Shown in pieces: positions 7,588-17,280 of a DNA stretch of 64,000 nucleotides. The stretch is taken from the NCBI GenBank assembly GCA_963840665.1, contig CAWIZO010000002.1, forward strand, positions 310,001 to 374,000, written 5' to 3'. Within the stretch, counting starts at the first letter, position 1; every line of letters starts with the position of its first letter. Source of the stretch: DATFTE01 sp963840665 (GTDB lineage: Bacteria; Acidobacteriota; Terriglobia; Terriglobales; Acidobacteriaceae). The translations under genes and the position numbers were made by a program. The notes beneath the pieces were generated by a model. The model did no database searches and was not told the DNA's origin. It saw nothing but the letters and a program-made list of their open reading frames with translations.

Positions 7588-10026
7588 TCAGTGTACCGCC
7601 AGAAAGGAGTAGGTACCCGCTGGAGCCTTGGCGGCGGCGGTACCAGCATTGCAAAAATGCAGGACTGCGGTTTCTTTCGCGCTGGCATATGCGTTAAGAG
7701 AGAGGCTTCCCAGCGGTCCTGGTGGCGTTACGCCCGCGATCTGGTCGGTCGCGATCAACCCAGACACCGACGATGACACGTCAAGGCAGCTTTGTCCCGG
7801 TACGCTTGTTGCGGCAGAGACTTTTGCGTTGTAGATTTTCATCTGTGACAACGGAGAACCCGATCCGACCGTCAACGTGCTTCCGTTCTTGATGATGACC
7901 GGCACGGCGAAACTTTTTTGTGTCGCCGTAAGGCGTTCTTTCCAGTTGTTTCCGTCGCCGGCGTTCCCAATGTAATTCGAGATCGACTTCGGCGCGCCCA
8001 TACTGATTCCGACGTTTGCCGGATCTCCATCACCCTGGTCGTACCCGATGAATGCGTCCTGCGGATCATTTGCAGGACGGTTATTTCCGCTGGCTACGGT
8101 CTTCTGAAAATTCGAATCGGAAAGCGTAATGATGTGTCCGGGGCCAGTTCCCAAGGTTGAGAAGTTTAGTCGTCCCTTCCAGTTCAATCCTTTGCCCCCA
8201 TCGCGGTTTGGCTTCACCGCCAACACCAGGGCTCCTTGCAACGAGAAACTAGAAGGCGGGAACGACGATCCGATGCAAGTTGCCCAGATCGGCGTCCACG
8301 AAGTCGCGGCGGCGCAGTTGATGGCCGAGACCGCTGGAGCCACCGTTCCCAGAACGCTGACCACCGCGGACCCGACCGCATCCACTTGGGCCGTTGCCGC
8401 CGTGAAGGGATCGCTCGAGTCCTGATTCGCTCCAAGCACGAGATTCCCGGGCCAGAAAGTCAGCAGTGGGAAATAGGTTGGCGGCGCCACCGTGTACGAA
8501 TGCAGAGCAACCTGGCTGTCAGTGAATGTGCACGCGCCATTCGAGCACGCGGAGGCTCGAGCCACCCCCGCGACGACCGCAAAATCACCCTTCCCGTAGG
8601 GTGCCTGATCTCTTTCGCCGGCGGCCAGGGTAACCCGCAGTAGATCGAGCGTCGTAGCTCCCGGGATGTCAGGAACCGTGACTGTGATATTTCCCGAACC
8701 GCTCGACATGGCGTTGCCTGCGTAAAGCGGATTCGAGTCGCCGAAACGCGAGTGCGCTACGACGTAATACCGGTAGTTCATCTTGCCCGTATTGGCGAAT
8801 TGCGGAATCGCCCCGTTTGGCGCTTCTCCGCCGATCACTTTCACTTTCCCGCCTTGAGCAATCACTCCAGCCTGCCCCACTTTGCCAAGCGGGTTTTTCG
8901 CTCCACACCCTCCCACCTCTTCGTAAACGTTGTCGAGTTCGACTCCGCCGTAGCCGCCTCGCCGCGTGCCCGCTCGCACGCCATATTGCGCAAACCCTTG
9001 AACCACGCTGTCTGACACCCGCAAGGTGTTTCCACTCTGCCAATCAATGCCGTTGCCTACACACTGCATCGAAATGTTCAAATGCTTGAGCCATCCCACC
9101 GCGGAATATTTGTTGAAGGGACCGGGCGCCGACACCACGGGATTGCAGGCCGTCGCATCGCAGCGAACACCGTAACCGAGTTCGTTTCCGCCGAACTCCG
9201 TATCCAATCCGTCGAGCAGAAACGCCTGGTCGTCGTCGACCTGCACAAAAGAACTGAAATACGCGCCTTTCACTCCAAATCGAGTCGACACATTGAAAAT
9301 GCGCGTTTTCTGCGCGTTGACTTCGATGAACGGCTTCTCTGATCCGACCACCATGATTCGCCCGCGCGGATTGATCAGCGTGACGTTCGAATACAACCCT
9401 GAGTTCGCCGCGTCGCCCACGAAGATGCAGGTATCGGTCATCCAACATTCCACAATCGACCCGGAAAAATCGATGGTTACTCCCGAGGCACGAATCGAAA
9501 TCGGTGCGTAGGCCTTCAGTTCGCCCGGCGGGACGATGACGTGGCCGGATTGCGGAATGCCATTCGGATTGCTGGGAGTAAAGCGGGCGGCAATGAGAGC
9601 TTCCTGCAATCCGCCTGAGGCGCTACCCACGGTGTACCCGGGGGGATGAGCATACTGCGTCTTGAACTCCAGCATTCCTGAGCGTCCTTCCGATGTGCAG
9701 GTTCCGCCCGTCACCTTCACTGCTTCTGCCGTGCCCGATCCAGAGATCCAAATGTAGTAGTTCGGTTCGTTGCTGCGCACCCCTCCCGCACACGGGACAC
9801 TCACTTTATGAACTCCCGGCGAACTGAGATCGTCCGAAGGCGCAGCCGACCAGGCAAAATCACTTGTGTACTTGAGCGCCGCTTTTTCCGGAGCCGACCC
9901 GGCAGTCTTTTGCCCCGCTTGGTCACCCGCGCTGCAGCGATAGGAGGTTAGAATGACAAGAACCCCGGCCGCTAACAGTCCACCTAGCAGCACGTTGAAA
10001 GTGAGTGAAGTGCGAACTCGAAACAT
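7588..10026 (-). CDS. Secreted or membrane-anchored protein, probable right-handed beta-helix
   Basis: The 812-residue product starts with a hydrophobic segment at about 10-28 followed by a Cys near residue 31, consistent with a signal peptide, signal anchor or lipoprotein. From about 150 to 380 there are short repeated strands rich in Gly, Asn and Val of the kind seen in pectate-lyase-like parallel beta-helices, including a stretch describing a surface turn (GVTIDFSGSIVE). The C-terminal half is beta-rich with Ser/Ala/Gly. It may be a polysaccharide lyase-like or tail-spike-like protein that binds or trims the exported polymer. No catalytic residues can be named. It lies immediately upstream of the second asnB. 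Confidence 0.65.
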   Translation of the reverse strand: MFRVRTSLTFNVLLGGLLAAGVLVILTSYRCSAGDQAGQKTAGSAPEKAALKYTSDFAWSAAPSDDLSSPGVHKVSVPCAGGVRSNEPNYYIWISGSGTAEAVKVTGGTCTSEGRSGMLEFKTQYAHPPGYTVGSASGGLQEALIAARFTPSNPNGIPQSGHVIVPPGELKAYAPISIRASGVTIDFSGSIVECWMTDTCIFVGDAANSGLYSNVTLINPRGRIMVVGSEKPFIEVNAQKTRIFNVSTRFGVKGAYFSSFVQVDDDQAFLLDGLDTEFGGNELGYGVRCDATACNPVVSAPGPFNKYSAVGWLKHLNISMQCVGNGIDWQSGNTLRVSDSVVQGFAQYGVRAGTRRGGYGGVELDNVYEEVGGCGAKNPLGKVGQAGVIAQGGKVKVIGGEAPNGAIPQFANTGKMNYRYYVVAHSRFGDSNPLYAGNAMSSGSGNITVTVPDIPGATTLDLLRVTLAAGERDQAPYGKGDFAVVAGVARASACSNGACTFTDSQVALHSYTVAPPTYFPLLTFWPGNLVLGANQDSSDPFTAATAQVDAVGSAVVSVLGTVAPAVSAINCAAATSWTPIWATCIGSSFPPSSFSLQGALVLAVKPNRDGGKGLNWKGRLNFSTLGTGPGHIITLSDSNFQKTVASGNNRPANDPQDAFIGYDQGDGDPANVGISMGAPKSISNYIGNAGDGNNWKERLTATQKSFAVPVIIKNGSTLTVGSGSPLSQMKIYNAKVSAATSVPGQSCLDVSSSVSGLIATDQIAGVTPPGPLGSLSLNAYASAKETAVLHFCNAGTAAAKAPAGTYSFLAVH

Positions 10027-10117
10027 CTTGCCTCCGGATCAATGTCGTCTTTGTGGGCTGCCCAAAGTGATAGCACGAGAATGTGATTGTGTGGTATAGC
10101 TGAGTAACTTTTTCCTC

Positions 10118-10121
10118 GGAG
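10118..10121 (+). promoter_or_regulatory. Ribosome binding site deciding a TTG start
   Basis: GGAG lies 7 bases upstream of a TTG at 10129. This spacing supports the TTG rather than the ATG at 10204 as the start of the acyltransferase gene. Confidence 0.6.
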
Positions 10122-10128
10122 TATCGTC

Positions 10129-11268
10129 TTGTCGACTGCTCTATCCGCGCCCCGGCAAAGGGGGGCGCGGTTATCCACTCAGGCGCAGTGGGAACCAAGA
10201 TATGCCATGGTCGATGCCTGGCGTGGCCTCGCCGCCCTGGGTGTTGTTTGCTATCACCTCGGGTTTGAGTCAGGTACGGATTTCGACCTCGGGCACGCCT
10301 GCGTCATGGTCTTCTTCGTCATCTCAGGTTATTGCATTGCCGCGAGTACCGAGTCCTGCAAACGCAACCAAGTCAGTCCTCGCGGCTACATGTGGAGGCG
10401 CGTCCGGCGAATCTATCCGCCTTATTTTTTTGCGATTTGCTTCTTTGCCGCAACTCGCCTTCTGAAGATGCGCGTCGGACTCGGCGAACAGTTGTCCACC
10501 TCTCCGCTCGTGTGGATCCAAAATCTGACAATGACCCAATGGTTCAGCCTGATTTTTCATCCCACGCCGCACCCATTCGACAATTCGACGCTCTTCGTAG
10601 CGGGCTTCTGGTCGCTGAACTATGAAGAACAGTTCTATCTCGTGATGGGATTGCTTATGTTCGCAGCCATTCGCTTCAAGAGAAGCATTTTCCCGGCGAT
10701 CGTCGCCATCATGGTTTTCGGCTTCGCATGGAATTTGACTCATCCTTTGATTGCTCACGGTTTCTTTTGGGAATACTGGGTCGCGTTCGGACTGGGAGCG
10801 TTGGTGTTTTTTCGCCTCTGCAAGATGCAGGATCGAAAACATCGTATCTTGATCGATCTAACCATCGGAGCGTTCTTACTCTTCGCGCTGTGGGGCTACC
10901 ATCTGTCTACGACGTTTCGTTGGAGGTGGCTATACACCGAGTGGATCGTGACCGCCGCCTTTGCCTTGACTCTCATTCTCCTGCGACGCTGGGACGGCGC
11001 ATTCCGAAACAGCCACCTCGGGTTGATTCTTGGAGCATTCGGCCTGACATCCTACAGCCTCTATTTGACCCATCAGTTCAATCTAAGAGCTTCTTCAGTG
11101 TTTGCTTCCAAGCTGATTCATTGGGGCCTGCCAACATATTCCGAATTTATACTGCGCATGATTTTCTGCTGTGCGGTGGGAGCCATCTTCTGGTATTTCT
11201 GCGAGCGGCCCTTCCTGAACAAGCCGCTTCCCAGTCGAACAGCCCCGAAGCTTCAGGTTGCAGCCTGA
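10129..11268 (+). CDS. Acyltransferase 3 family membrane protein
   Basis: This 379-residue protein is strongly hydrophobic with about ten predicted membrane spans and carries the acyltransferase-3 signature R-x10-H (Arg32 and His43, in RGLAALGVVCYH) in the first span. Members (OafA-, NodX- and Wzy-associated types) move acetyl or other acyl groups across the inner membrane onto sugars of O-antigen or exopolysaccharide. It probably acylates the polymer made by this locus. The start is a TTG with a well-placed GGAG. If the ATG at 10204 were used instead, 25 residues before the first span would be lost. It is followed after 32 bases by the aldo/keto reductase gene on the same strand. Confidence 0.9.
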   Translation: MSTALSAPRQRGARLSTQAQWEPRYAMVDAWRGLAALGVVCYHLGFESGTDFDLGHACVMVFFVISGYCIAASTESCKRNQVSPRGYMWRRVRRIYPPYFFAICFFAATRLLKMRVGLGEQLSTSPLVWIQNLTMTQWFSLIFHPTPHPFDNSTLFVAGFWSLNYEEQFYLVMGLLMFAAIRFKRSIFPAIVAIMVFGFAWNLTHPLIAHGFFWEYWVAFGLGALVFFRLCKMQDRKHRILIDLTIGAFLLFALWGYHLSTTFRWRWLYTEWIVTAAFALTLILLRRWDGAFRNSHLGLILGAFGLTSYSLYLTHQFNLRASSVFASKLIHWGLPTYSEFILRMIFCCAVGAIFWYFCERPFLNKPLPSRTAPKLQVAA

Positions 11269-11300
11269 AAATGCCAGTGATGAAATCGCCGGAATAACGA

Positions 11301-12266
11301 ATGCTCAGACACATTCTTGGCCAAACAACAGTCAGGGTTTCACAGCTGGGATTTGGCTCCGTCAAGTTGACCACGCATGCTGACCGCCGCGATGCCGTGC
11401 AGACGCTGGAAGCCGCGTTCTCCGAAGGCATTACGCACTTCGACGTCGCGCGCGCCTACGGTTTTGGCCGGGCTGAAGGAATTCTCGGAGAATTCCTGCA
11501 AGGAAAACGAGACCGGGTCACGGTCGCAACCAAGTTCGGAATTCAGCCTCCCGCTGGAATCGCGGGCAATCGCTGGGCAATCGATTTGGCGAAGAAGGTC
11601 CTCCGCCCCTTCCCTGGTCTATTGCAACGAGCGAAACAGCGTGGTTCCGCGATGGTCGAGTCGGGCGCGTTCACTCCCGCGGCGATGGTTGGAAGCCTGG
11701 AAACCAGTCTAAAAGAGCTGCGCACGGACTGTGTCGACTTGTTGCTGTTGCATGAAGCGAACCTGCAAGAAGCGTCCAGCGAACCGCTGCTCGCGGCGCT
11801 GCAGAATCAAGTGAAACGCGGCACGGTTCGAGCTTTCGGCGTCGCGTCGGCATTCTCCAAGCTGGGCGAGGCCTTTCATCGCCTCCCCGCGGACTACGAG
11901 GTATTGCAATTCGATGACAACGCCAGCACACGAAATCTTCAACGCGTCAGTAACGCAGGCCAAGGACTGATCACCCATAGCGTTTTTCAACCCTCTCAAC
12001 CGCTGCGGAATGCAATTGCCGCAAACGGCGATCTCGCCATCCGTTTTTCCCGAGAAATCGGAGCCGACCCGAAGGATCCGTCGGTGATCGGCTCGTTGTT
12101 GCTGCACTACGCGCTAAGCAGTAATCCGAACGGCGTTGTACTTTTTTCCAGTTCCGATCGGCAGCGCATCTCGCAGAACGTACGCGATGCTGCTTCTAAC
12201 CCGTACGATAAGCAACAACTCTCCAGCTTCGTGAAATTTGTGGACGCCGCGCTGAAGCCGTCATGA
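11301..12266 (+). CDS. Aldo/keto reductase, module A
   Basis: This 321-residue TIM-barrel reductase has the full catalytic tetrad: Asp48 (HFDVARAYG), Tyr53, Lys78 (TKFG) and His151 (LLLLHEA). NADPH is the expected cofactor. It overlaps the downstream GMC oxidoreductase as ATGA (12263-12266), so the two proteins are made together. The opposite-strand pair at 14592-17223 repeats the same combination. A coupled oxidation and reduction at a sugar carbon (ketosugar formation and re-reduction, that is, epimerisation) would explain such pairing; this is inference. Length and residues are normal for the family. Confidence 0.9.
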   Translation: MLRHILGQTTVRVSQLGFGSVKLTTHADRRDAVQTLEAAFSEGITHFDVARAYGFGRAEGILGEFLQGKRDRVTVATKFGIQPPAGIAGNRWAIDLAKKVLRPFPGLLQRAKQRGSAMVESGAFTPAAMVGSLETSLKELRTDCVDLLLLHEANLQEASSEPLLAALQNQVKRGTVRAFGVASAFSKLGEAFHRLPADYEVLQFDDNASTRNLQRVSNAGQGLITHSVFQPSQPLRNAIAANGDLAIRFSREIGADPKDPSVIGSLLLHYALSSNPNGVVLFSSSDRQRISQNVRDAASNPYDKQQLSSFVKFVDAALKPS

Positions 12267-13840
12267 TTGTTGACCTTGAAAATAGCGACGATTTTGATCT
12301 GCAGTGCGACTTGTGCCTGGTCGGCAGCGGCGCCGCCGGACTCGCGATCGCCTCCGAAACGGCGAACACACGGTTTAAGACCGTAATCGTGGAGAGCGGC
12401 GGCTTAAATCCGGAATCACCGACACAGGCGCTCTACGATGTCGCAATTAGCGGCTTGCCCCATCCCGGTTCGACCCAGGGAAGGTTTCGCATTTGTGGTG
12501 GCTCTACGACCCAGTGGGGAGGCCAGGCTCTTCCTCTCATGCCAATGGACTTCGAGCGCCGTGATTGGGTCGCAAACAGCGGATGGCCTTTCTCTTTTGA
12601 GGAACTCGTTCCCTACTATGCACGCGCCTGCCGGTTCTTGATGGTCGACGATCGAAACTTCGACAGTGATTTGTTTGCATTGTTAAAAACTCGCCCGCCT
12701 GTCTTCGATGACCGGCTCTGGTATCACTTCTCCAAGTGGAGTCCCAAGCCGAGCGTTCGCGAGCAATATCTGCCCGGGCTGCGCACATCGGACCGCTGCA
12801 CGCTCCTGTTGCACGCCAACCTGACCCACATTCGCCTCGACGACAATTTCAATCGAGTCGAGCGTATCGAAGTACAGTCCATCGGCGGGAAGAAAACGAC
12901 GATTCGCGCTCGTACCTTCGTTCTATGCGCCGGCGGAATTGAAACTGCCCGCATCCTGCTGGCGAACAACCAGCAGCAACAGAACGGAATCGGCAATGAG
13001 CACGATCTGGTCGGCCGCTTTTTTCAAGATCACCCCAGCGCGATGATCGGATGGTTGAAGACGCCTGATTCTAAGAAGGCACAGCAACTGCTAAATGTGT
13101 TTCACAAAAACGGCCTGAAGTATTCCGTTCGTTGCACCGCCAATCCTGCTTGGCAACGCGAAAAGAAGACCCTGAACGTCTCCATGGGCACAACCTTCAT
13201 TGAGAGCGGGTCCGCGTTGCAAGACGCAAAAGATGTTTACAGAGCCGTGCGCCGTGGACAGATCGACGGAATACTTGTTCGCAAGCTATGGCAGGCAGCG
13301 CGCGATCCCAGGGCAACCGTGCTGCCCGCATGGCACTATCTGGCGCATGGCAGAAGTTATTCGCCGGGGGCCGCAATGCGAATCGGACTTACTTCCGAGC
13401 AGGAGCCAAATCCCGAAAGCCGAGTCTTGCTGTCGGATCAACTCGATGCGTTGGGCATCCCCCGCTCGAACGTGCGCTGGGCCCTCACCGACCTGACGCG
13501 CTACACCATTCGTCAATACGCTCTCCTCTTGCGCGAGGAGTTTGCGCAAGCGAAGATCGGGGCAATCGAACTCGATGATTGGGTCTTGGACGACGAGGCG
13601 CAACCCTGGACCGATCACATCACCGATCAGTTCCATCACATCGGTACCGCGCGGATGAGCGATTCTCCCCACACCGGGGTAGTCGATCGCAACTGCCGGA
13701 TTCACAGCGTCTCGAATCTATATATCGCAAGCAGCGCCGTATTCCCGACCAGCGGGCATTCGAACCCCACATTGACGATCATCGCCCTCTGCATGCGTCT
13801 TGCCGACCGGCTTAAGGGAGAGTTGCCTGATTACGCGTAA
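12263..13840 (+). CDS. GMC family FAD-dependent oxidoreductase, module A
   Basis: This 525-residue flavoprotein begins with a dinucleotide-binding motif GSGAAG at 21-26 and ends with the GMC C-terminal signature: HHIGTARMS with a catalytic-type His, then TSGHSNPT close to the end. GMC enzymes oxidise alcohols or sugars with FAD. No signal peptide is seen, so it probably acts in the cytoplasm on a sugar or a lipid-linked sugar. It is translationally coupled to the preceding aldo/keto reductase. It belongs to the cluster-type GMC proteins seen in polysaccharide loci rather than to cholesterol or choline oxidases, judging only by context. Confidence 0.88.
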   Translation: MIVDLENSDDFDLQCDLCLVGSGAAGLAIASETANTRFKTVIVESGGLNPESPTQALYDVAISGLPHPGSTQGRFRICGGSTTQWGGQALPLMPMDFERRDWVANSGWPFSFEELVPYYARACRFLMVDDRNFDSDLFALLKTRPPVFDDRLWYHFSKWSPKPSVREQYLPGLRTSDRCTLLLHANLTHIRLDDNFNRVERIEVQSIGGKKTTIRARTFVLCAGGIETARILLANNQQQQNGIGNEHDLVGRFFQDHPSAMIGWLKTPDSKKAQQLLNVFHKNGLKYSVRCTANPAWQREKKTLNVSMGTTFIESGSALQDAKDVYRAVRRGQIDGILVRKLWQAARDPRATVLPAWHYLAHGRSYSPGAAMRIGLTSEQEPNPESRVLLSDQLDALGIPRSNVRWALTDLTRYTIRQYALLLREEFAQAKIGAIELDDWVLDDEAQPWTDHITDQFHHIGTARMSDSPHTGVVDRNCRIHSVSNLYIASSAVFPTSGHSNPTLTIIALCMRLADRLKGELPDYA

Positions 13841-13913
13841 CGCCCGAGCAGAGCGTGGCACAAGGAGGCCGTTATACTAACCACGTACACAAATTCTGCT
13901 CCGGCTTGGCGCG

Positions 13914-14567
13914 ATGCTGATTGAACTCCAGACTCAGGCTCGTTCGGTAGCACGAAGGCTTGGACTCGTGCCCTTATTACAGAGGATTCGTTCCGTCTGG
14001 CGGGTTGGATATGAGGATTCGTTCTCGCGCGCCTTATTAGGCGAGGTCAAGTCCAGCGACTGCGTGTGGGATATCGGCGCGAATGTTGGCTATTACGCCG
14101 AACGACTTGCTCCGCTCGCCGCACAGGTAGTGGCCTTTGAGCCCGTACCAGAAACATTCGGCGTCTTGTCGAAATTGGATCTTCCCAACGCAACGCTCAT
14201 GAATGTTGCGCTAGCGGACGTTCACGGAACACTCCCGATGAGCGTTTCCAATGAAACAAGTTCTCTAGCGGTTCTCAATAGCAATGTTGCGGAGGTACGG
14301 GTTGCGCGCGGGGACGACCTCGATCTTCCGCAACCCAACATCGTAAAGATCGACGTCGAAGGATTTGAGTGGGAAGTAATCTCCGGCATGGGAACCAGGC
14401 TTCGTGCAGCGGAATGCAGAGCGGTTTTCTGCGAGGTTCACTTCGAAGTCCTGGAAAAGCGAGGACTGCTCCAGACCCCAGCCAAGATCGTTAAGGAATT
14501 ACGATCACTAGGATTCACCAAGACCCAATGGTTGGACGCATCCCACCTGGCGGCCTACAAGCGTTGA
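13914..14567 (+). CDS. FkbM family methyltransferase
   Basis: The 217-residue product has the SAM motif VWDIGANVGYY (about 45-55), the FEP motif (VVAFEPVPE) and the FkbM hallmark KIDVEGFEWEV (about 144-154). FkbM enzymes methylate hydroxyl groups of sugars or polyketides, so a sugar O-methyltransferase role in polymer tailoring is likely. It is 73 bases after the GMC gene on the same strand and is the last gene of that group, being convergent with the aldo/keto reductase at 14592-15554. The length is near the lower end for the family but both ends look complete. Confidence 0.88.
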   Translation: MLIELQTQARSVARRLGLVPLLQRIRSVWRVGYEDSFSRALLGEVKSSDCVWDIGANVGYYAERLAPLAAQVVAFEPVPETFGVLSKLDLPNATLMNVALADVHGTLPMSVSNETSSLAVLNSNVAEVRVARGDDLDLPQPNIVKIDVEGFEWEVISGMGTRLRAAECRAVFCEVHFEVLEKRGLLQTPAKIVKELRSLGFTKTQWLDASHLAAYKR

Positions 14568-14591
14568 TTACGTTTTCGCCGCGGGCATTCT

Positions 14592-15554
14592 CTACGCTAT
14601 TAGGCGACTCACCAAGTCCAAGACCGCATCGGCGGGCGGCGATGACTCAATACGCGCAAGATTGAAGTCGAGATGCTGTGGTTGGTACATCGACAGCAAG
14701 ACCACACCATCGCGATTGCTGGCCAAGGCAAAGTCGAGCAGGACCGCAGCCGCGACCTCCCGTGTAGCACCGCGGTAGCCTGCCGCTCGCAGCATGCTGC
14801 GTTTGTCATCTTCTCGTTCGATCACGGAGGTCACCGCCTCCAGTGCGTCCTGCTGGCCATAGACACTGTGAACGACAAAGCCCACGGCCCGCTCAGGCGT
14901 TAGCCGTTGCTTGGCCAACGCCAGATTAGGGCGGAAGGGTGTGTTGGCAATCTGAACGACTCTAATGTGTTCAGACAACCCCACAGCCGCGAGCGACACG
15001 CTCAGATCGCCAGCCGAGCAGATTGTACGGGCGTAGCCTTTTTTGACGATGTTGTCGAGCGCCCGTAATACGTCATCGCGCTTGACATCTTCTAGTCGTG
15101 CCTCGTGGAGTGCAAGCACGTCAACGTAGTCTGTCTTGAGCCGCCGCATGCTCTCCACGATGCTTGATTCGATAAAGGAGCCATTCAATTCGACGCGTTG
15201 CGCAGACCGGCGGAACTTGACAAGATGCTTGCGAAGCCCCGGCAACATGGCAATCGCGCGCTGTAGAGCGGGCTTGGCAACGCGCATCGGGAGTGACACG
15301 CGGCCTGGGAGGATGCCAACTTTCGTGCAAAGGGCGACCTGCGAACGTTTGCCCGCGAGAAAACCACCTAGCAAGACCTCCGCCTGCCCGTCACCGTAAG
15401 ACGGCGCAACGTCAAACCATGACACGCCTGCGTCGTACGCGCGGGCCAGCGCCGCTCGCCCATGTCCTGCGTCAACGCGGGAACCGAGTGAGGCGCAGCC
15501 GAAACCGATTGCTGAAACGCTGCGTGACAGGGGCGCAAAGTTAACGTGGCGCAT
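14592..15554 (-). CDS. Aldo/keto reductase, module B
   Basis: This 320-residue reductase carries the tetrad Asp48 (WFDVAPSYG), Tyr53, Lys78 (TKVG) and His150 (ALHEA), at the same spacing as the module A enzyme. The two share length and layout but differ at many positions, so they are paralogues with probably different substrates. Its start overlaps the end of the GMC gene upstream by 14 bases. It is the last gene of the long minus-strand operon that begins with pseB and is convergent with the FkbM gene. Reduction of the ketosugar made by the coupled GMC protein is the likely role, by inference. Confidence 0.9.
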   Translation of the reverse strand: MRHVNFAPLSRSVSAIGFGCASLGSRVDAGHGRAALARAYDAGVSWFDVAPSYGDGQAEVLLGGFLAGKRSQVALCTKVGILPGRVSLPMRVAKPALQRAIAMLPGLRKHLVKFRRSAQRVELNGSFIESSIVESMRRLKTDYVDVLALHEARLEDVKRDDVLRALDNIVKKGYARTICSAGDLSVSLAAVGLSEHIRVVQIANTPFRPNLALAKQRLTPERAVGFVVHSVYGQQDALEAVTSVIEREDDKRSMLRAAGYRGATREVAAAVLLDFALASNRDGVVLLSMYQPQHLDFNLARIESSPPADAVLDLVSRLIA

Positions 15555-17223
15555 GATCAGCCGATTGTCCGTCTTGAATTTCCAATTTGACTGGGTCCGT
15601 GCTGAGATGATGGGCGAGTCTAACGGCTAGCGCGACCGCGGGAAAGGTCGAGTTGGCCTGCCCAGTTGTAGGAAACACACTTGAAGAAGCCACGTAAAGG
15701 TTGGCGGTTCCGTGGACTTTCAAGTCCGCATCGACCACGCTGTCACTCGAGTCTCGCCCCATTCTCGTAGTGCCCACTTGATGAAGCCCGTCCGACGCCT
15801 GTGCTGACACCCGCTCTAGCAATTCTTCCTGCGGATACCAGTACTCTATCCGTCCAACCTGTTCACTGCGCAGAGCGGAGTCCAAGATTACATGGGACTC
15901 GACCACACTGCGCGCGTCATGCTCGGTGAAACGGAGGTCGATTGCGACGCGGGGCAGGCCAAACACATCGCTTTCACTAGTCAGAACGACTCGGCTGTCG
16001 GGGTTTGGTTCCTGCTCTGCGTGATAGTGCAGAGCGTACCTTCCGTTGGAACTCCGAACGAGGAAAGCAGGCTTGCGTGGCGTTGCCAAGAATCGACCGT
16101 ACACAATTTTCATCAGGTCTTGCAAACCACGCGGAGCACCTATGAGCACGTTCCGAATGTGGGCACCGACACGCCGTGGCTTGGGACCGACGTGAAAGGC
16201 CCGGATCGCTTCTGAAACCAAACGGCGGCCGACTGGCGGCACCGCCAACGCCAGGAAAACCGCCGACAACACGCTGCTTCGATGTCGGGGATCGTGGAAC
16301 GGCGGGTTGTCTGGGAAGAAGACGGTATTGAATAGCCCATGCGCTTGCTGCGCCTCGGCGCTGATGCTGAAGCGCCTGCGTATGTATGCCCCGACTGGCT
16401 CCAATTCGAAATCGAAATCGGCAATGTATTCCGGCTTGTCGAACACAATGCTCGCGATCTTGCCAGAGATGTGTCCCATGTAATACCGACCTAACGGACC
16501 ACCGGCACCGCCAAAATGTCCCGGCAACCGACGCTGCACCGCAAGCAGCAATCGCGTCGTTTCGATGCCTCCTGCGGCAAGGACCACATTTCGTGCCTTT
16601 ACTTTCGGTTTGCCGCCAGGCGTCGCTACCACGACTCCCCGCACTACTTTCCCGCCCTCTTCAAAGAGAAGATCAACGACGGTGCTGTTCAAAAAGAGCT
16701 TGATGCGCTCCGATCGCTCGATCCGTCCGCGATGAACCAGCGCGAGTCGCGGTTCCGTCGACCAACGCTCCAACGTCTCGGCCGAGACGTCCGCTCCAAC
16801 ACTCGGCATGTGGCGAGGTCTGGAAATGAAACTGGTATCACCGCACAATAAGTATTCGGCGGCTTTCGGATACCAAGGCTCAATGTCATCCTGGCCAATG
16901 GGCCATCCGGAATAAGGCACGTGGGAGCGGGCCGCGAAGTCTACGGGGTCCAGAGCCACGCAGCGGCCTCCCCACGCCCACGATGTACCCCCGAGCGCTC
17001 GACAAACCGCGATTTCCATCTGCGCGTGACGCCGGGGGTCGACGATCAGAGCCCGCGAAGCCTCAGCGATTTTCGGATCTACCCTGCTCTCGCCCGATTC
17101 GAGAACGACGACATCCCGACCGAGACGCTCAAGCTCTAGAGCTAGCGCCATGCCCAGAGGGCCGGAACCTACAACGCAGACATCGCAGGTCTGCTTCTGG
17201 GCTGGGAGACGCTCAAGAATCAT
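15541..17223 (-). CDS. GMC family FAD-dependent oxidoreductase, module B
   Basis: The 560-residue flavoprotein has the FAD motif GSGPLG at 19-24 and the C-terminal GMC signature LHQVGTTRMG followed by TTGQANST. Compared with module A the second conserved position reads Gln instead of His (GQAN versus GHSN), which could shift the catalytic pair. It follows the GT4 gene after a 57-base gap, the widest in the operon, and overlaps the aldo/keto reductase. The order here is GMC then reductase, the reverse of module A. Cytoplasmic sugar oxidation is the likely role. Confidence 0.87.
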   Translation of the reverse strand: MILERLPAQKQTCDVCVVGSGPLGMALALELERLGRDVVVLESGESRVDPKIAEASRALIVDPRRHAQMEIAVCRALGGTSWAWGGRCVALDPVDFAARSHVPYSGWPIGQDDIEPWYPKAAEYLLCGDTSFISRPRHMPSVGADVSAETLERWSTEPRLALVHRGRIERSERIKLFLNSTVVDLLFEEGGKVVRGVVVATPGGKPKVKARNVVLAAGGIETTRLLLAVQRRLPGHFGGAGGPLGRYYMGHISGKIASIVFDKPEYIADFDFELEPVGAYIRRRFSISAEAQQAHGLFNTVFFPDNPPFHDPRHRSSVLSAVFLALAVPPVGRRLVSEAIRAFHVGPKPRRVGAHIRNVLIGAPRGLQDLMKIVYGRFLATPRKPAFLVRSSNGRYALHYHAEQEPNPDSRVVLTSESDVFGLPRVAIDLRFTEHDARSVVESHVILDSALRSEQVGRIEYWYPQEELLERVSAQASDGLHQVGTTRMGRDSSDSVVDADLKVHGTANLYVASSSVFPTTGQANSTFPAVALAVRLAHHLSTDPVKLEIQDGQSADHAPR

Positions 17224-17280
17224 ATTGAGGACTCATCTCGTTGGATTGCCGGCGTCGCTCTCGGGCTCTACACCTCTCGT

